Below are positions 40,301-51,181 of a stretch of DNA of 64,000 nucleotides, piece after piece. Position 1 is the first letter of the stretch. Each line of letters starts with the position of its first letter. A model generated the notes under the pieces. The model did no database searches. It was given only the letters and a program-made list of their open reading frames with translations, and was not told the DNA's origin. This DNA comes from Styela clava (Eukaryota; Chordata; Ascidiacea; Stolidobranchia; Styelidae): contig NC_135250.1 of assembly GCF_964204865.1 (NCBI RefSeq), forward strand, positions 10,788,001 through 10,852,000, in the 5' to 3' direction. Position numbers and translations under genes: made by a program.

Positions 40301-42538
40301 CCCATTGGAAACCGCTAAATTACACCGTTTTCTTTATCAATTTTACCCTTTCATTTTTTGGTGTTCCGCGAGTCGAGATAAAAAGTGTAAGTGTTCAGTG
40401 GCCGAAAAAGTTTGGGAAACGCTGCTTTATATAATTAACATGTTGAAACTTTGGGTATGATAATAATGGATGTACCGCCACATTATAAGATACTCCCGAA
40501 GCGCTTTCGATGTGGCATCGTTCGGCGGTACGCGACCTGAGTAAAAAACACAGAAGTGGTACGTATACATAGTTGAGAACCACTGTATCAAGATAATTTG
40601 TAATCAAAACAATTTATGTCGATATTAAGTCAGTTGTGGGCTACTAATATGTAGCTGATCTGATTCAATAAGTGAATTTGAAATGCTGCATACGAGTTTA
40701 GTTTAACAATAAGATTCCCGAGAATGTCCCACGAATATGCAGTTAAATTTCGTCGTTTTACTACAAAGAAGAATTAAAAGTTATGTTAATAGGAAAATAA
40801 ATAAAAGACTCATTTTAGCCATAATATCATGTTTTTATATATCCACGATAATTGACACTAATACAACTCCAGATGTGACATGCAGTAATGATCATATTAT
40901 CTAACTCTACCCTACAAAAAAGTCCATAAATAGAAATCGACACAAAAAAATAGTACCTGTATATTCCTTTTAGCTCGGCTTTTTTCAACATGTCTTCATT
41001 TAATTCAATTGCGTCCATAACACCTTTGTATCCACGGGATAACAATGCCTCAGCAACCAAGCCAGTGCCTAAAAACGATTATTTGATGTTTACGGTTTGC
41101 ATAAAATTCCCATAATACAGCAGTTATTGAGCGGTGTCTCCAAAATGTCGGGCCCCACGTGTTCCACTTGTCCCACGTGTTCCACTTGTCCCACGTGTTC
41201 CACTTGTCCCACTTGTCGCACGTGTTCCATTTGTCTCACTTGTACCACGTGTCTCGTCTCCCAATCCTCCGGGACACGTGGTACAAGTGGGACACGACAT
41301 TTTGGAGACACCCGTTATTGAGTATGCTCGAATCGAATAATTATTGGTGTTTGAAAGGTTTCTTGGACTGAACTATAGGATGACATAACTTGACATCTCG
41401 CGGCGGTGCCAACACATACTTAGGCATAATCAATTTTTAGGTGTGGTGACGTCATCACACGCAAAAAAAAACGAATTTTCCATGGAGCCCACAAAATGTT
41501 TTGAAATAAACATAAGTAGCCTAACATCGACAACGAAAAATTGAACTGAAAAATTCGAAGCAATTGTACAGTAATTGAAAGGAATAGCGATTTTTTTTTT
41601 ATAGCAATAGGAACAGTAGTTCTAACAGCAACAACATAATACCAAAACGATCCATTCTTTGTGTCCAAAAAAGGCAATTGAAGTAGTCCATGTACAAAAA
41701 TACATCCCTTTTATTTCAAATTCAACAGAAATAGTAACAAGCCACTAACCCGCCGCTTAATCCAGCAAGAGAGCTGTTTCGGTATTTTTTAAATACTTTA
41801 TCGAGTTTTCAGCAACTTCATCTCCAGCCACAGATCCTAGTACCCAAGTAAGATCTTCGTCGTATTTATCTGCCCATTTTGAGTAAGCCTAAAAAGAAAT
41901 GCCAAATGCATCGATTATTGAAAGTTACAATAATCTATTTATTTCCACTTAGCAAATTCCTACAAACCTTTGAAAACGCTTGAAAGAACTAAGAAATAAG
42001 TTGCGTTGCTACGATCGACTACGTAAATTGTAAGATTTATGTTGGTACAGTAAGCACCGTTCAAATATCAGCTGACCCGAAACACGAAACAGTTCAAGGA
42101 AATATAATCGGGAAGATATCTAAATGTTGTGGGATTTACATAGATGTAGAGGAGAGAAATGTTTTGTCATAATAATTTCTATGTCTGACACATGAGTACA
42201 CTGATAGATAACAGAGAAGAAGTATCAGAGAACTGATTTTGACGTTGAAAGCCTTTTTTGTTGAGAGAAGATATGAAAGTCCGAAAGAACAGAGTTTGTT
42301 ATAATAGTATATATCAAGTAAACAGTATAAACAATGCATGTTTTGTACAAAACCCCCGCTAAAAACACTCCCTACGCTGGCAATTCAAACCATTCCCAAC
42401 TCTAACTGGATAATTACTAATTCGTTATTTTAAAACGTGGCAGGGGTGTTTTCCCGAATGCACTACCTCATTTGCTTCTTCTGGCGTATTGGCGTACATA
42501 GCCATGTTAACCGTGCTCCACGCTTCGGTGACGTCCAT
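34317..42538 (-). CDS. METTL27: METTL27-like SAM-dependent methyltransferase, five coding exons, in-frame TAA
   Basis: The exons, with matching phases and GT...AG borders, are 42538-42467, 41888-41750, 41068-40957, 35786-35666 and 34541-34317. Together they make 223 codons (human METTL27 is about 245 residues). Recognisable parts are MDVTEAWSTVNMAMYANTPE, YSKWADKYDEDL, the SAM motif I region LLLD-AAGTGLVAEALLSRGY, DAIELNEDMLKKA (motif II acidic residue), GAYDTVTCGGAF and CLKHGGILIFNTR. This is the class I methyltransferase fold known as WBSCR27/METTL27; its substrate is not established. Codon 68, which falls in motif I between LLLD and AAG, is TAA (41757-41759). A TTA (Leu) codon would be one base away and would fit the motif. 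The rest of the frame is clean, so this is a recent null allele, an assembly error or an early pseudogene. The introns hold many transposons. Confidence 0.85.
34672..35403. mobile_element. MITE (about 732 bp) with about 26-bp inverted ends
   Basis: The left end ATCGTCACGCTAATAACCGA continues through ATTGCGTAAGTCATTTTT. The right end is its near-perfect inverse, with GGTTATTAGCGTGACGAT finishing at 35403. The element lies in the last intron of the methyltransferase gene. The target-site duplication is ambiguous, so I leave the superfamily open. Confidence 0.75.
36653..38379. repeat. Cluster of interrupted palindrome GTCACGGAGTGAC
   Basis: Exact copies lie at 36653-36665, 36820-36832, 37010-37022, 38188-38200 and 38367-38379. 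Three have a diverged partner directly beside them: GTCATTCCGTGAC at 36997-37009, GTCACTCCATGAC at 38175-38187 and GTCACGTAGTGAC at 38352-38364. Each motif is GTCAC-3 nt-GTGAC, and each pair forms a larger palindrome of about 26 bp. Flanking sequence is not repeated. Confidence 0.9.
38446..38647. mobile_element. MITE with 9-bp TSD, copy 1 (202 bp)
   Basis: It starts GGTGACCGTACATTTGAACC and ends, read inverted, GGTTCCATTACATTTGAACC. GCAATATTT is duplicated at 38437-38445 and 38648-38656. A 9-bp duplication with such ends points towards the Mutator (MULE) group. It is non-coding. Confidence 0.88.
39073..39275. mobile_element. MITE with 9-bp TSD, copy 2 (203 bp)
   Basis: Close relative of the element at 38446-38647 in the same orientation, with the same ends. 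ACAATGCAT is duplicated at 39064-39072 and 39276-39284. The two copies have different duplications, so they inserted independently. Confidence 0.88.
39593..40424. mobile_element. hAT-family element (832 bp) with perfect 8-bp TSD
   Basis: The ends are CAGCGTTTCCCAAACTGTG at the left and, inverted, CAGCGTTTCCCAAACTTTT at the right. CTTTATAT is duplicated at 39585-39592 and 40425-40432. Subterminal TTCCGCGAG occurs at both ends in inverted orientation. It contains a run of 13 G at 39775-39787. Confidence 0.9.
41132..41314. mobile_element. MITE with inverted ends and an internal 18-bp CACGTG minisatellite
   Basis: The ends are GGTGTCTCCAAAATGTCG (left) and its exact inverse CGACATTTTGGAGACACC (right). 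TTATTGAG flanks both sides (41124-41131 and 41315-41322). The interior repeats CCCACGTGTTCCACTTGT about three times plus decayed copies, giving several CACGTG sites. The element lies in intron 2 of the methyltransferase gene, 64 bp beyond exon 3. Confidence 0.85.
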
Positions 42539-44248
42539 ATTGCGATAATGGTTTAATGATATATATACTAATAAAATATTTCAATAGATTTTTTTACACA
42601 ATACTAACTAAGTAATTTTAGTCTATATAGTTGAACGGCGATGTTAGCCATTTCCTTCTGTGATATTATCAGAACTGCATCGGCATGTGGCTCACGTTTT
42701 TGGTGTGTTGCAAATACAAATCCACTCAGCATTTGTACTCCTGTCATCCGACTATCTGTACATATGTTTTATTTATGCACATTATGTTCTATCTACTAAA
42801 CTAGTCCACTTATTTTTGCATTTAAAAAATGTCGTGTGGCAATATATATATATAACTAACAGTTCAATATAATTTATTAGAGGCGTCAGTTTTATATCAT
42901 TTTTGTGTGTTCATTCTATGAGTTCAATCTGACGCTGTTGAAATATGTAAGAACTCAAAAACCTCATTCCCATACATAATTTCAAATTTCGTATTGGCAA
43001 CACAACTATACCATCTGCCTAATTAATAAAAGTTACTCCACTCAAACGTTTTACACTACCACGAATGTTTAATTGAAGACGATGTTCTGACATATTCTCG
43101 AATCTGAATTTCTTAAAAAAGTAATTTAATCGTATGTTATCGATTCTGAACTATTTTAAATTGGACGTAAGACAATTTTTAGACAAAAAATATGTTTTTT
43201 TATATATCCCCTCTTGTTAGAAATGAATCTTTTCCTTGCAATGCCCTTGGGTCACTTTGTATGTAGCTTTCTCAAATAGCCCACATGTGTAGCAAATTGA
43301 AATTACTTGATTGAATATATATTTAAAGTTAGCTTCAGAGAACTACGTTACTATTTAACTTTAAAACAAAAATTTGAGTAAATTTAGCCTTGCGAACGCG
43401 GACAGTGTCGTTTTTAAAGCTACGAACGGAAATACGTTAGTCGTTAACACAAGTCGAAATTGGTTCACAAGTTTCCGATAATTAATATGCAGTCATGAGA
43501 TTTCCTATGCGTTGAGTCCGCTTCTGTGCAAACTCGACTGACTCTGTGTATACCATTGAGGTTTAAAAAACATACTCCCAGCCACTACACATCATCGTCA
43601 GGGCCGGAAGCACTAAAGACTTTGGTGCCCCATGAGTGTCATTTAAAATATAAACACATTTAACCACACAATATGTTATCTATCAAAATGAAAATTCATT
43701 TCTACCGGCCTAATGTTGAAGTATGAGTCGTTTGACTAACTCCGAATTATTTCATTAAATACTGGGGCAATCTCGAAAATTCGTCTACGAAAATTTGGAG
43801 GCGCAGTTCTTACCACTTTATGGCAGCTCTTGCCATGGTTTTATAGCGCTCTTCAGTATTCTGTATTAAAGGTATATTCGCAAATGAATGTACCAGGTTA
43901 TAATTGATCATGCGGAATTATATCTACTTAAACCCTAACCCCAAATCTATCAAAACTGTAACCATAAGTAAACGTTCCAACTTACCCAATATTTGTCACC
44001 ACAAGGGACATCCCTGTCTTTACGGCCCACCTGCCGCGGTTACGGCAGCAAAATTTTACCTGCCATTGGTTTTCAATTTGCTGCCGCGGTAAGGGCAGCT
44101 CGTCATTGGTTAGTGGCAGCTAAGAAGTCAGTCGCCATAGGTTTGGCCATTGAGGTGTATATAACCTTATATACACCTCAATCGGTTTGGCCCATTGAGG
44201 TTGGCCGTACGGCCATGGGTTTGCGGCAGCTGCAGACGCCACAGAATA
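42539..44248. other. 5' flank of the methyltransferase gene; no other gene recognised
   Basis: Mostly AT-rich sequence with a GC-richer block from about 44000. That block has CTGCCGCGG repeats and a perfect hairpin at 44149-44182. A possible hAT-type end (CAGGGCCGGAAGCA) lies at about 43600. No exon was recognised; the promoter of the methyltransferase gene should lie just right of 42538. Confidence 0.4.
44149..44182. repeat. Perfect inverted repeat, 16-bp arms, 2-nt centre
   Basis: ATTGAGGTGTATATAA is followed by CC and then its exact reverse complement. A further GGTTTGGCC(C)ATTGAGGT block occurs on each side (about 44140 and 44185), so the palindrome lies between direct repeats. Confidence 0.9.
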
Positions 44249-44256
44249 CTTTAAAC

Positions 44257-46125
44257 CAGTGATTCTCAAACTAGGGTTTGAGAGCCGCATGCGGCTCTCA
44301 CCAACCTTTGCTGCTGCTCTTGTTAATGTTTTAAAAATTAATTACTTTCAAAGAAAATTTTTCATTGAAAACTAATCATTGACTTGAAATTAAAATGCGG
44401 AAGTCTATTAGTCAGTCGAATGGATTCCCCGTGTTTATACGCGTAGCGTTGACTAAACTACAAGATGCAACAGTAAGCGTTTTCGCGGCTACTCGGACAC
44501 TTTTCACTTGGAAAGATTTTAGACATGGTTGTAATCATTGGCTTGCTTTTGTGGATTTTCAGTTTTTGTCGCATTCCCGAATATTATGTATAAATCAAAT
44601 AACTCAATGATTGTTTTAGTATTTAGTTTACCCTTGCGTTCACATCAGCGACAGCTGTTGAATACATTAAGGGCTCCAAAACCAAATTAATTTTATTTTG
44701 AGTTTTATCCTCTGCCTTCGATTTGATCTTCCTTATCACCGCTTGTAAATTAACCGTAATTGTTTAAAGTGAACGGTAACCGAGATGCAGATATTTATTA
44801 AAATGATAATTAGGTTTCTCGTGCTTTTCTATGGTGTTCGTGTTATTTTAGTATTGGATAGATAAACCTAGCAAATTTACGATTGCGTGAATCCTGAATG
44901 TTGATTTAAAATAGAGATTAAATAATTTGGCAATAAAGGCATTTCTGGGGCTTTGTGCCTAATAGAAGGTCAGACGCTAATTATAACTAATTTCTTCAAG
45001 TTTTAACGTTTTTGTTTCAACAAAACAACGCCCCGATGGTTATTATAGCTAAAATACCTGAGTAATGCTCAATTTTCTTTACGTAATTTGCAAATTTAGC
45101 ACTACACTTAATGATTTTGATTATGTCATGCCTTAAGGCTTAATTATTACTGCCCAAATACTTCAAAATTTAACAATTGTAATCATTTTCGATGATAATA
45201 GACGCAACAATTCTGTGAACGAGTCAGTGTGCATTGTTACAACGAAATTCACAATTGATTTTACGTTCTACTCTTGGCTCAACGGCCATGCATGGTCGAG
45301 TGAAATGTTTACATATTCGAAACCTTACTTGACCAAGGATGGAGGGATCACTAAAGAGCTCAACAAAGTGACTGGAAGGGAGGAGGGCATGACATTTCTT
45401 AAATGGTCACAACTTAATGAGTGTTTTTCATACAAGTAACTCATACCAGCTTCTGGAAAAACTTTTGGTCATTTTTAAATCCATGCTATTTAAATAACTA
45501 GAGTTTTTTAACGTCCTAAAATCGCCTTTTTCACAATGAAACGCCGAAAAGTCATTTTAACATTTAATCTTAATCAACTTTATGTTCGGTAATGTAAGAA
45601 ATGGCTAATGACATGTCACCAAGCATGCGGAGTTTAAAATCTGGGAAGTTTATTTTAAATACCTAATCTGGTTTGACGTTTCTAAATTTACGGAACGGAC
45701 GGTAAGTATTTTTTTTGCAAAATATGGAATTGAAACGACACGTTAAGTGCAAAGTTAGCATATAACACCATAACCCAGAGACAACGACTTTTCAAATTTG
45801 TCGTTTTTTTCCCGATAGCGACCGCCATTGGGGAATCTCGCACAATTAACAATTGAGTTGGAGACGCGTGAGTTCGATGTCCAAGCAGAAAGGCGCAGGT
45901 CATGTGGTACCGGATATTCGAATAGTAAAATGCCATTCGAATATTTTATTATTGAATATTTTGCCCAGCCCTAGTTGTTACGTGTGCTGTTGTTACGATG
46001 TCTTGGTATTTTAAATACGCACTTGAGGTTTGTTGCTATTTTACCTTGCGTTGTTTGTGTGCGGCTCTTCATAACTTTGAGCTTTGAAATGCGGCTCTGG
46101 GACTAAAAAAGTTTGAGAACCACTG
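44257..46125. mobile_element. hAT-family element (1869 bp) with perfect 8-bp TSD
   Basis: The left end is CAGTGATTCTCAAACTAGGG, followed by GAGAGCCGCATGCGGCTCTC. The right end, inverted, is CAGTGGTTCTCAAACTTTTT, with GCGGCTC motifs nearby. CTTTAAAC is duplicated at 44249-44256 and 46126-46133. Open frames at 44395-44610 and 45215-45439 are not recognisable as transposase. It ends 182 bp before the TMTC3 start codon. Confidence 0.9.
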
Positions 46126-46307
46126 CTTTAAACTGCACTTGGCATTGTAATACACTCCTTGAATGCCTGTTTAGCTGTTTATGTGTTTCTATTCAGCATT
46201 GTTCAGTTGTTCATTAATTCTGTAAATGGTAGAATTCCCAGAGTCATTACATATTTCAGTCATCATCTGATTCTCATTTTATTTTTCAAGTTCTGAAGTT
46301 TGTGGAA

Positions 46308-49300
46308 ATGTCAACTATTAGGGCACTTTCTGTTGAACTTGGAATAATTTTTACATCAGTGATCTTATACTTCAACACAACTTTTTGTGGATTTGTGTTT
46401 GATGACTTCTCTGCAGTTTTGAATAATAAGGATCTGGACGTAAACGCAACATGGTCAAATTTGCTATGGAATGATTATTGGGGGACGCCCATGCACCTGG
46501 TAAGAGAGAGAGAGATTTATTTTTTCGTCAACCAAAAATAACAGTCATCGTAATAATAAAGACTATTTATAAGACTTTTATAAAAATTAAATACTATTAT
46601 ATTATAAACTATTATAAATAAGACTATTTATGTATAGTAATTTATTATAATTTTCTCTCTTGTGCTATTGTCGGAAAAACCAAAATGATCTACTCAGCTG
46701 CAGCTGTATCCATAATTGTCAACTTTTATACCCATCCTTGACATAGACTGGTAACGGACGAGAGACCATAGTTCCCCATATGATTAAGCCATCTTATCAC
46801 AGTACATCAGTATCCTAATTCTCCCTCTCCCACGACAAAAATGTAAATATATTCTATAGCAGTATAGTACAATTTGACCTCAGCCTTTAACTTTACTGAA
46901 AAGACAATAAAGTGAAGGGAATCAGCACCATCATTTTACATTGAAATAGGATAATTCTGATCGGTCTTGCCTCAATGATTCCCAATAGTCTTATAGGTCT
47001 AGTGGAGTATTCGGAATTAGGCCTATGTAGACGAGTGAGATTTGCACTCAATTCCAAGTGCTTAGCCAATTTGGCCACAACTCTCAAGTGGACAAAAATG
47101 TTGATCCCAGTTCCTGACTTCACACCGAAAGAAAACACCAACTTCGAGCTTTGAGAAACAAATTTTAATAACAAAACTTCAGTGTATATGAGCTTTTTCA
47201 CTATCTGGATAAATATGATTAAAATCCTAATTCTGGAATTTTGCTTCTCGACTGTTCGAAATATGTTCAAATTGTATTGAAGAATTTGAAAAGAAAAGCT
47301 ATGTTTCTATACAATTGATTTGAATATATTCATTTTGTATTTGACAGGAGCGAAGTCATAAATCATACCGACCGTTGACAGTTTTAACATTCAAGCTGAA
47401 CAATTTGATGTTTGGTCTTGAAGCCTCATCATTTCATGTAGTCAACATTGTTCTTCATATTTCTGTCTGCGTTCTTTACTACTGGATGTGCTATGTCACA
47501 TGTGAGAAATGCTCAAAACATGACTTTGCAATAAAGTTTGAGCAAAGGACCAAATTGGAAAAGAATCAAACAAATGTCATTCTTAATTCAAATAATTCGA
47601 AAAAAAGTGAAAAATGGCAATCTGTGGCATATGTTGCAACTGCGTTATTTACTGTGCATCCTGTTCACACAGAAGCAGCTGCTGGTATAGTTGGTCGTGC
47701 TGAACTTTTATCTGCTGTATTTATGTTGTTGACATTTTTATATTTTGCCAAATTTAAACCTCTGTATTTCTTATTAGCATTGTTATTTTTTATTTGTGCT
47801 ATTGCAAGCAAGGAACAAGGAATCACTGTACTTGCAATATGCATCGTTTATGATTTTTTTGTTGCTCATAAGTTATCACCATTAGAATTTTTGTCACTGC
47901 GAAAAACGAGTACAATCTATGTAGGCTTGAGATCTGCAATATTCTGCTTCGTTGCCTGTGTAATTTTATATTGGAGAGTTTCGATTATGGGAGATTCACT
48001 ACCTTCATTCGTCAAGTTTGATAATCCAGCTGCTCTAAGTGAAACGCCTACACGGCAACTGACTTATAACTACTTATTAGCTATAAACGCATGGATACTG
48101 GTAAATCCGAGTGATCTTCTATGTGACTGGTCAATGGGTACAGTTCCTTTGGTCAATGACTGGACTGATGTGAGAAATATTTTAACAGCAATTTTTTGGT
48201 TGTTATTATTGAGTCTTTCATGGATTGCGGTTTCAAAAAAAGATTCAAATTCAAAGATGATTTTAATGGGTTTATCTTTTATAGTGTTCCCATTTCTACC
48301 AGCTTCAAATTTATTTTTTCCTGTTGGTTTTGTCGTAGCCGAGCGAATATTATATTTACCTTCAATGGGATATTGTTTAATCATGGCCGTTGGTTTCGTG
48401 AAATTGCAAAATAACAGCAAAAACAAATTATTCATTTATTATGCATTTGCTATACTTTGTGTCTGTTTTGCTACAAAGACTATTTTGCGTAATTTACAAT
48501 GGCAATCAGATTATACTTTATTCCAAAGTGGTCTTCAAGTTACTAAGAATAACGCAAAGATATGGAACAATGTTGGACATAGTATCGAGATAAAGCAGCC
48601 AGAGATGGCTTTATTATATTTCACTGAGGCTGCTAAAATACAACCAGATGATATTGGTTCACACATGAATGTAGGAAGAATAAAAAAACGTTTAGGGCTC
48701 TATGAAGATGCCGAAAAGGCTTACAGAAAAGCTAAAGATCAACTACCAAAACACGTTCCTGGTAAAATGATAACAGCAAAAATAGCACCTGATGATTTGC
48801 AACTTTTTGTCCATCTTGGGAACTTAATAAAAATGAACAAATCACGATGGGAAGAGGCTGACGCCCTATATAAAGAAGCTTTATCAATGCGAAACGATTT
48901 TGCTGATGGATATATCAATAGGGGAGAAATTCTAATGTTAATGGAGAGATATAATGAAGCAGTGGATTGTTATAAAAATGCTTTGAAATACACTCACCAT
49001 AAAGATGATATGTATTTCAATTTGGGGGTAATTCATTCTCAAATGGGAAACATAACTGGTGCAATTGAGTATTACACATATGCGATTCAAGTGAATCCAT
49101 ATCATATAAAAGCATTGTACAATTCTGCTGTCATATTTGAGGAAACCGGTAACAAGGATCTGATCAATAGAGCCAAGATCAGAGTTGAAAGAATACTGGA
49201 AATAGAACCGGAAAATTACCTTGCGTTGTCTTTACTTGGATCAATATACCTTGATTATGGAGATGAGGAAACAGCAACAAATTTTTGGCAAAAAGTTCTT

Positions 49301-50116
49301 ACGATACATCCCGATGACAAATCTGCATTATATAATATGGCTTTCATGTTTTCAAAAAAAGATGACACAGAAGAATGTGTAAGATACATTGAAACATTGC
49401 TTACATATCATCCCACACATATCAAAGGCTTAACACTTTATGGTCAGACACTTTTGAACAAGAAAAAGAACACAAAAGCAGCAGCAGAGGCATTTCATCG
49501 CATTATTGAAGCTGATCCTAAAAATATTCAAGCTCGACATAACTATTGTGTTTGTATTTTGGAAGAAGGACGACTTCGTGATGCAGAGAAGTGTATGCAT
49601 GATGTTTATTTATTGGCACCAGAAGCAAAATATGTGGCAGATAATCTGGCGATCATTAGAAAACATATTGCGGAAAGAGAACATATGAATATAGAAAAAG
49701 TGTCTGACTTTACTACTGATAATAAAAATCCATCATTATCGAATCAAAATCAACCAAAATCCAACGACGAAGATAGTAATCGGTCATCTGAAGAGGAAGA
49801 ATTCATTTTTGTAGAACCTAAAATTGTAAAAAGTAAAATGACAACGTTGGGCAAAGCACATCAAATTTTAACGAACACTAAAAATGCTGCGAAACTTGTT
49901 AATGGTAAAGAAAACGAAGACAAATCTATTCACCTTGACAATGCTTTAAGGAAGGCACATGATGCAGTGAAACAACTAAATGAAATGAATAATGAACTTG
50001 ATAATAAAAAGGAGCAACAATGTTCAAAACCTTCAGATAAAAATAACGAAGAAATTAATAATTTAAAAGAAAAAGCTTTAAATTATCTTGATGAGCTAGA
50101 GGCTGAGTTATTTTAG
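46308..50116 (+). CDS. TMTC3: TMTC3-like ER protein O-mannosyltransferase (two coding exons)
   Basis: The coding exons are 46308-46499 and 47348-50116 (986 residues; human TMTC3 is about 914). The start is the first ATG after in-frame GTG codons. Residues 8-24 form the first membrane span, followed by the acidic pair D32-D33 in FVFDD, as in GT-C glycosyltransferases. The conserved NDYWGTPM and SHKSYRPLTVLTF lie across the splice junction. More hydrophobic segments and the DUF1736-type block FDNPAALSETPTRQLTYNYL (about residues 290-310) follow. TPR repeats run from about 470 to 850 (WNNVGH, HMNVGR, YINRGE, YFNLGV). TMTC1-4 transfer O-mannose to cadherin-type domains in the ER. The sequence is closest to TMTC3, e.g. 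the VNPSDLLCDWSMGTVPL block. The charged C-terminal tail ends YLDELEAELF. No canonical AATAAA was seen just after the stop. Confidence 0.95.
46502..47347 (+). other. TMTC3 intron 1 with a SINE-like fragment
   Basis: GT donor at 46500 in CTG|GTAAGAG; acceptor TTGACAG at 47341-47347. A block at 46748-46800 (TGGTAACGGACGAGAGACCA) resembles 61861-61910 (TGGTAACCTGACGAGAGGCC), so it belongs to a dispersed, probably SINE-type repeat. A short (GA)n follows the donor. Confidence 0.6.
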
Positions 50117-50393
50117 CACGGCGATGCTGTTAAATACTAATTGTCATTTTACTTGTTATTTTTGTTGAATGATAAATTGGATAGACAGTTACAATCTAGT
50201 CGGCATATTCCTATAATGTATGCTTTACAAATGAGTTCAATTTAAATATGTAAAGCTCCTCCTAGGCCTCCATTTATTCTGTTTTGAGGACTTTTAGCAA
50301 ATTTTGCCTGAAATCAGTTATTTTTGTCATATTCGTTGAAAAAAGTGACTATTGCTTTCTCCAATGCTTTCCAGATGAATAGATGGACATGGT

Positions 50394-50574
50394 GGGGTAC
50401 TCCTGTAGTATGTGTACCAGGTTTGGGTTGGGCCATAATTTTTTTCTGATTTTCCTTATTTTAGTTCAATTACAAGTTCGGGGACTGTCTGTTTTAGTCT
50501 TCACACAACTTGATGTAAAGTAGGCAAACAAAATTAGTTATCTCCATATTGGTACACATAGTTTTGGAGCGCCC
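50394..50574. mobile_element. Fold-back MITE, member 1 (181 bp)
   Basis: The left end is GGGGTACTCCTGTAGTATGT and the right end, inverted, is GGGCGCTCCAAAACTATGTG. The interior shares GGGCCATAATTTT and TTTTCCTTATTTTA with the next element (50944-51181), so the two are related. The target duplication is unclear. Confidence 0.65.
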
Positions 50575-50943
50575 ATAATTGTATTACAATTTTGTTTTGA
50601 CATTTTCATCATTATGCTAACGCTACTAAAATACCAGTACTCGAACATTGACAAAATAGGAAAACATTGGGAAATGGAAAAATAAGTTATCTCAGTAATG
50701 TCACAAATGAAAATTACTGTTCCTAGTTCGTCTAATCCGCCTATGTACATCTCCACTTGATATAGGGATAGTCAATACCGTAAGAAAAAGTTATTTACTA
50801 GTTTTAAATAGGAGCTCGTTTTCAAATGAATATGTTAGGTAACTCCAGAGAGAAAGGAAAATGTAAATTGTATTCTATTATTTCTTTAAATAATACTGCC
50901 GATTCCGAAAATCTTCCAGTACTTTCTTTCATATTCCTTTTCT

Positions 50944-51181
50944 GGGGCTCCCGAAGTATGCGAACCAAGATGGCGGACATCGGAATGTAATATGTGTACT
51001 AGGTTAGGGTTAGGCCATAATTTTAACTATAAATACTACGGGAGGCTCTTGGCTAGTCTTCGAACTGATAATAGGACTAAAATAAGGAAAATTGGAAAAA
51101 AATTATCGCCTAACCCTAACCTGTTACCCATGTTACGTTCTGATGTCCGCCATCTTGGTTCGCATACTCCGGGAGCGCCCC
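50944..51181. mobile_element. Fold-back MITE, member 2 (238 bp), about 80-bp inverted ends
   Basis: The left arm starts GGGGCTCCCGAAGTATGCGA and contains CCAAGATGGCGGACATC and GGTTAGGGTTAGGC. The right arm is the near-perfect inverse, ending GGGAGCGCCCC. TTTTCT flanks both sides (50938-50943 and 51182-51187), but this is low-complexity sequence. It lies between TMTC3 and ALAD. Confidence 0.85.

Larger units (their letters stand above)
36517..40585. mobile_element. Possible large composite hAT element with nested insertions
   Basis: A hAT-type left end (CAGTGGTTCTCGGACT, then GTGGTACGCG) begins at 36517. A matching right end (inverted: CAGTGGTTCTCAACTATG, with GGTACGCGACC nearby) finishes at 40585. 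The flanking 8-mers agree at only 5 of 8 positions (TATTAACT and TATCAAGA), so pairing these ends is uncertain. Between them lie two 9-bp-TSD MITEs and another hAT. No transposase frame was recognised. Confidence 0.4.

Noticed and set aside
41150..41270. CRISPR-like array
   Set aside because: The 18-bp units are directly adjacent without unique spacers and lie inside a MITE. The genome is eukaryotic.
2262..41759. Non-standard genetic code, because TAA, TAG and TGA occur in frame in three genes
   Set aside because: ALAD and CHAF1B end at TGA and TMTC3 ends at TAG with normal C-termini and no internal stops. The in-frame stops lie in a decayed transposon, a clear pseudogene and one single-lesion gene.
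41750..41888. Alternative splicing that would avoid the TAA in the methyltransferase exon
   Set aside because: The other GT donors in this exon (GTATTT and GTACTA) give the wrong phase for the next exon, so none removes the stop while keeping the frame.
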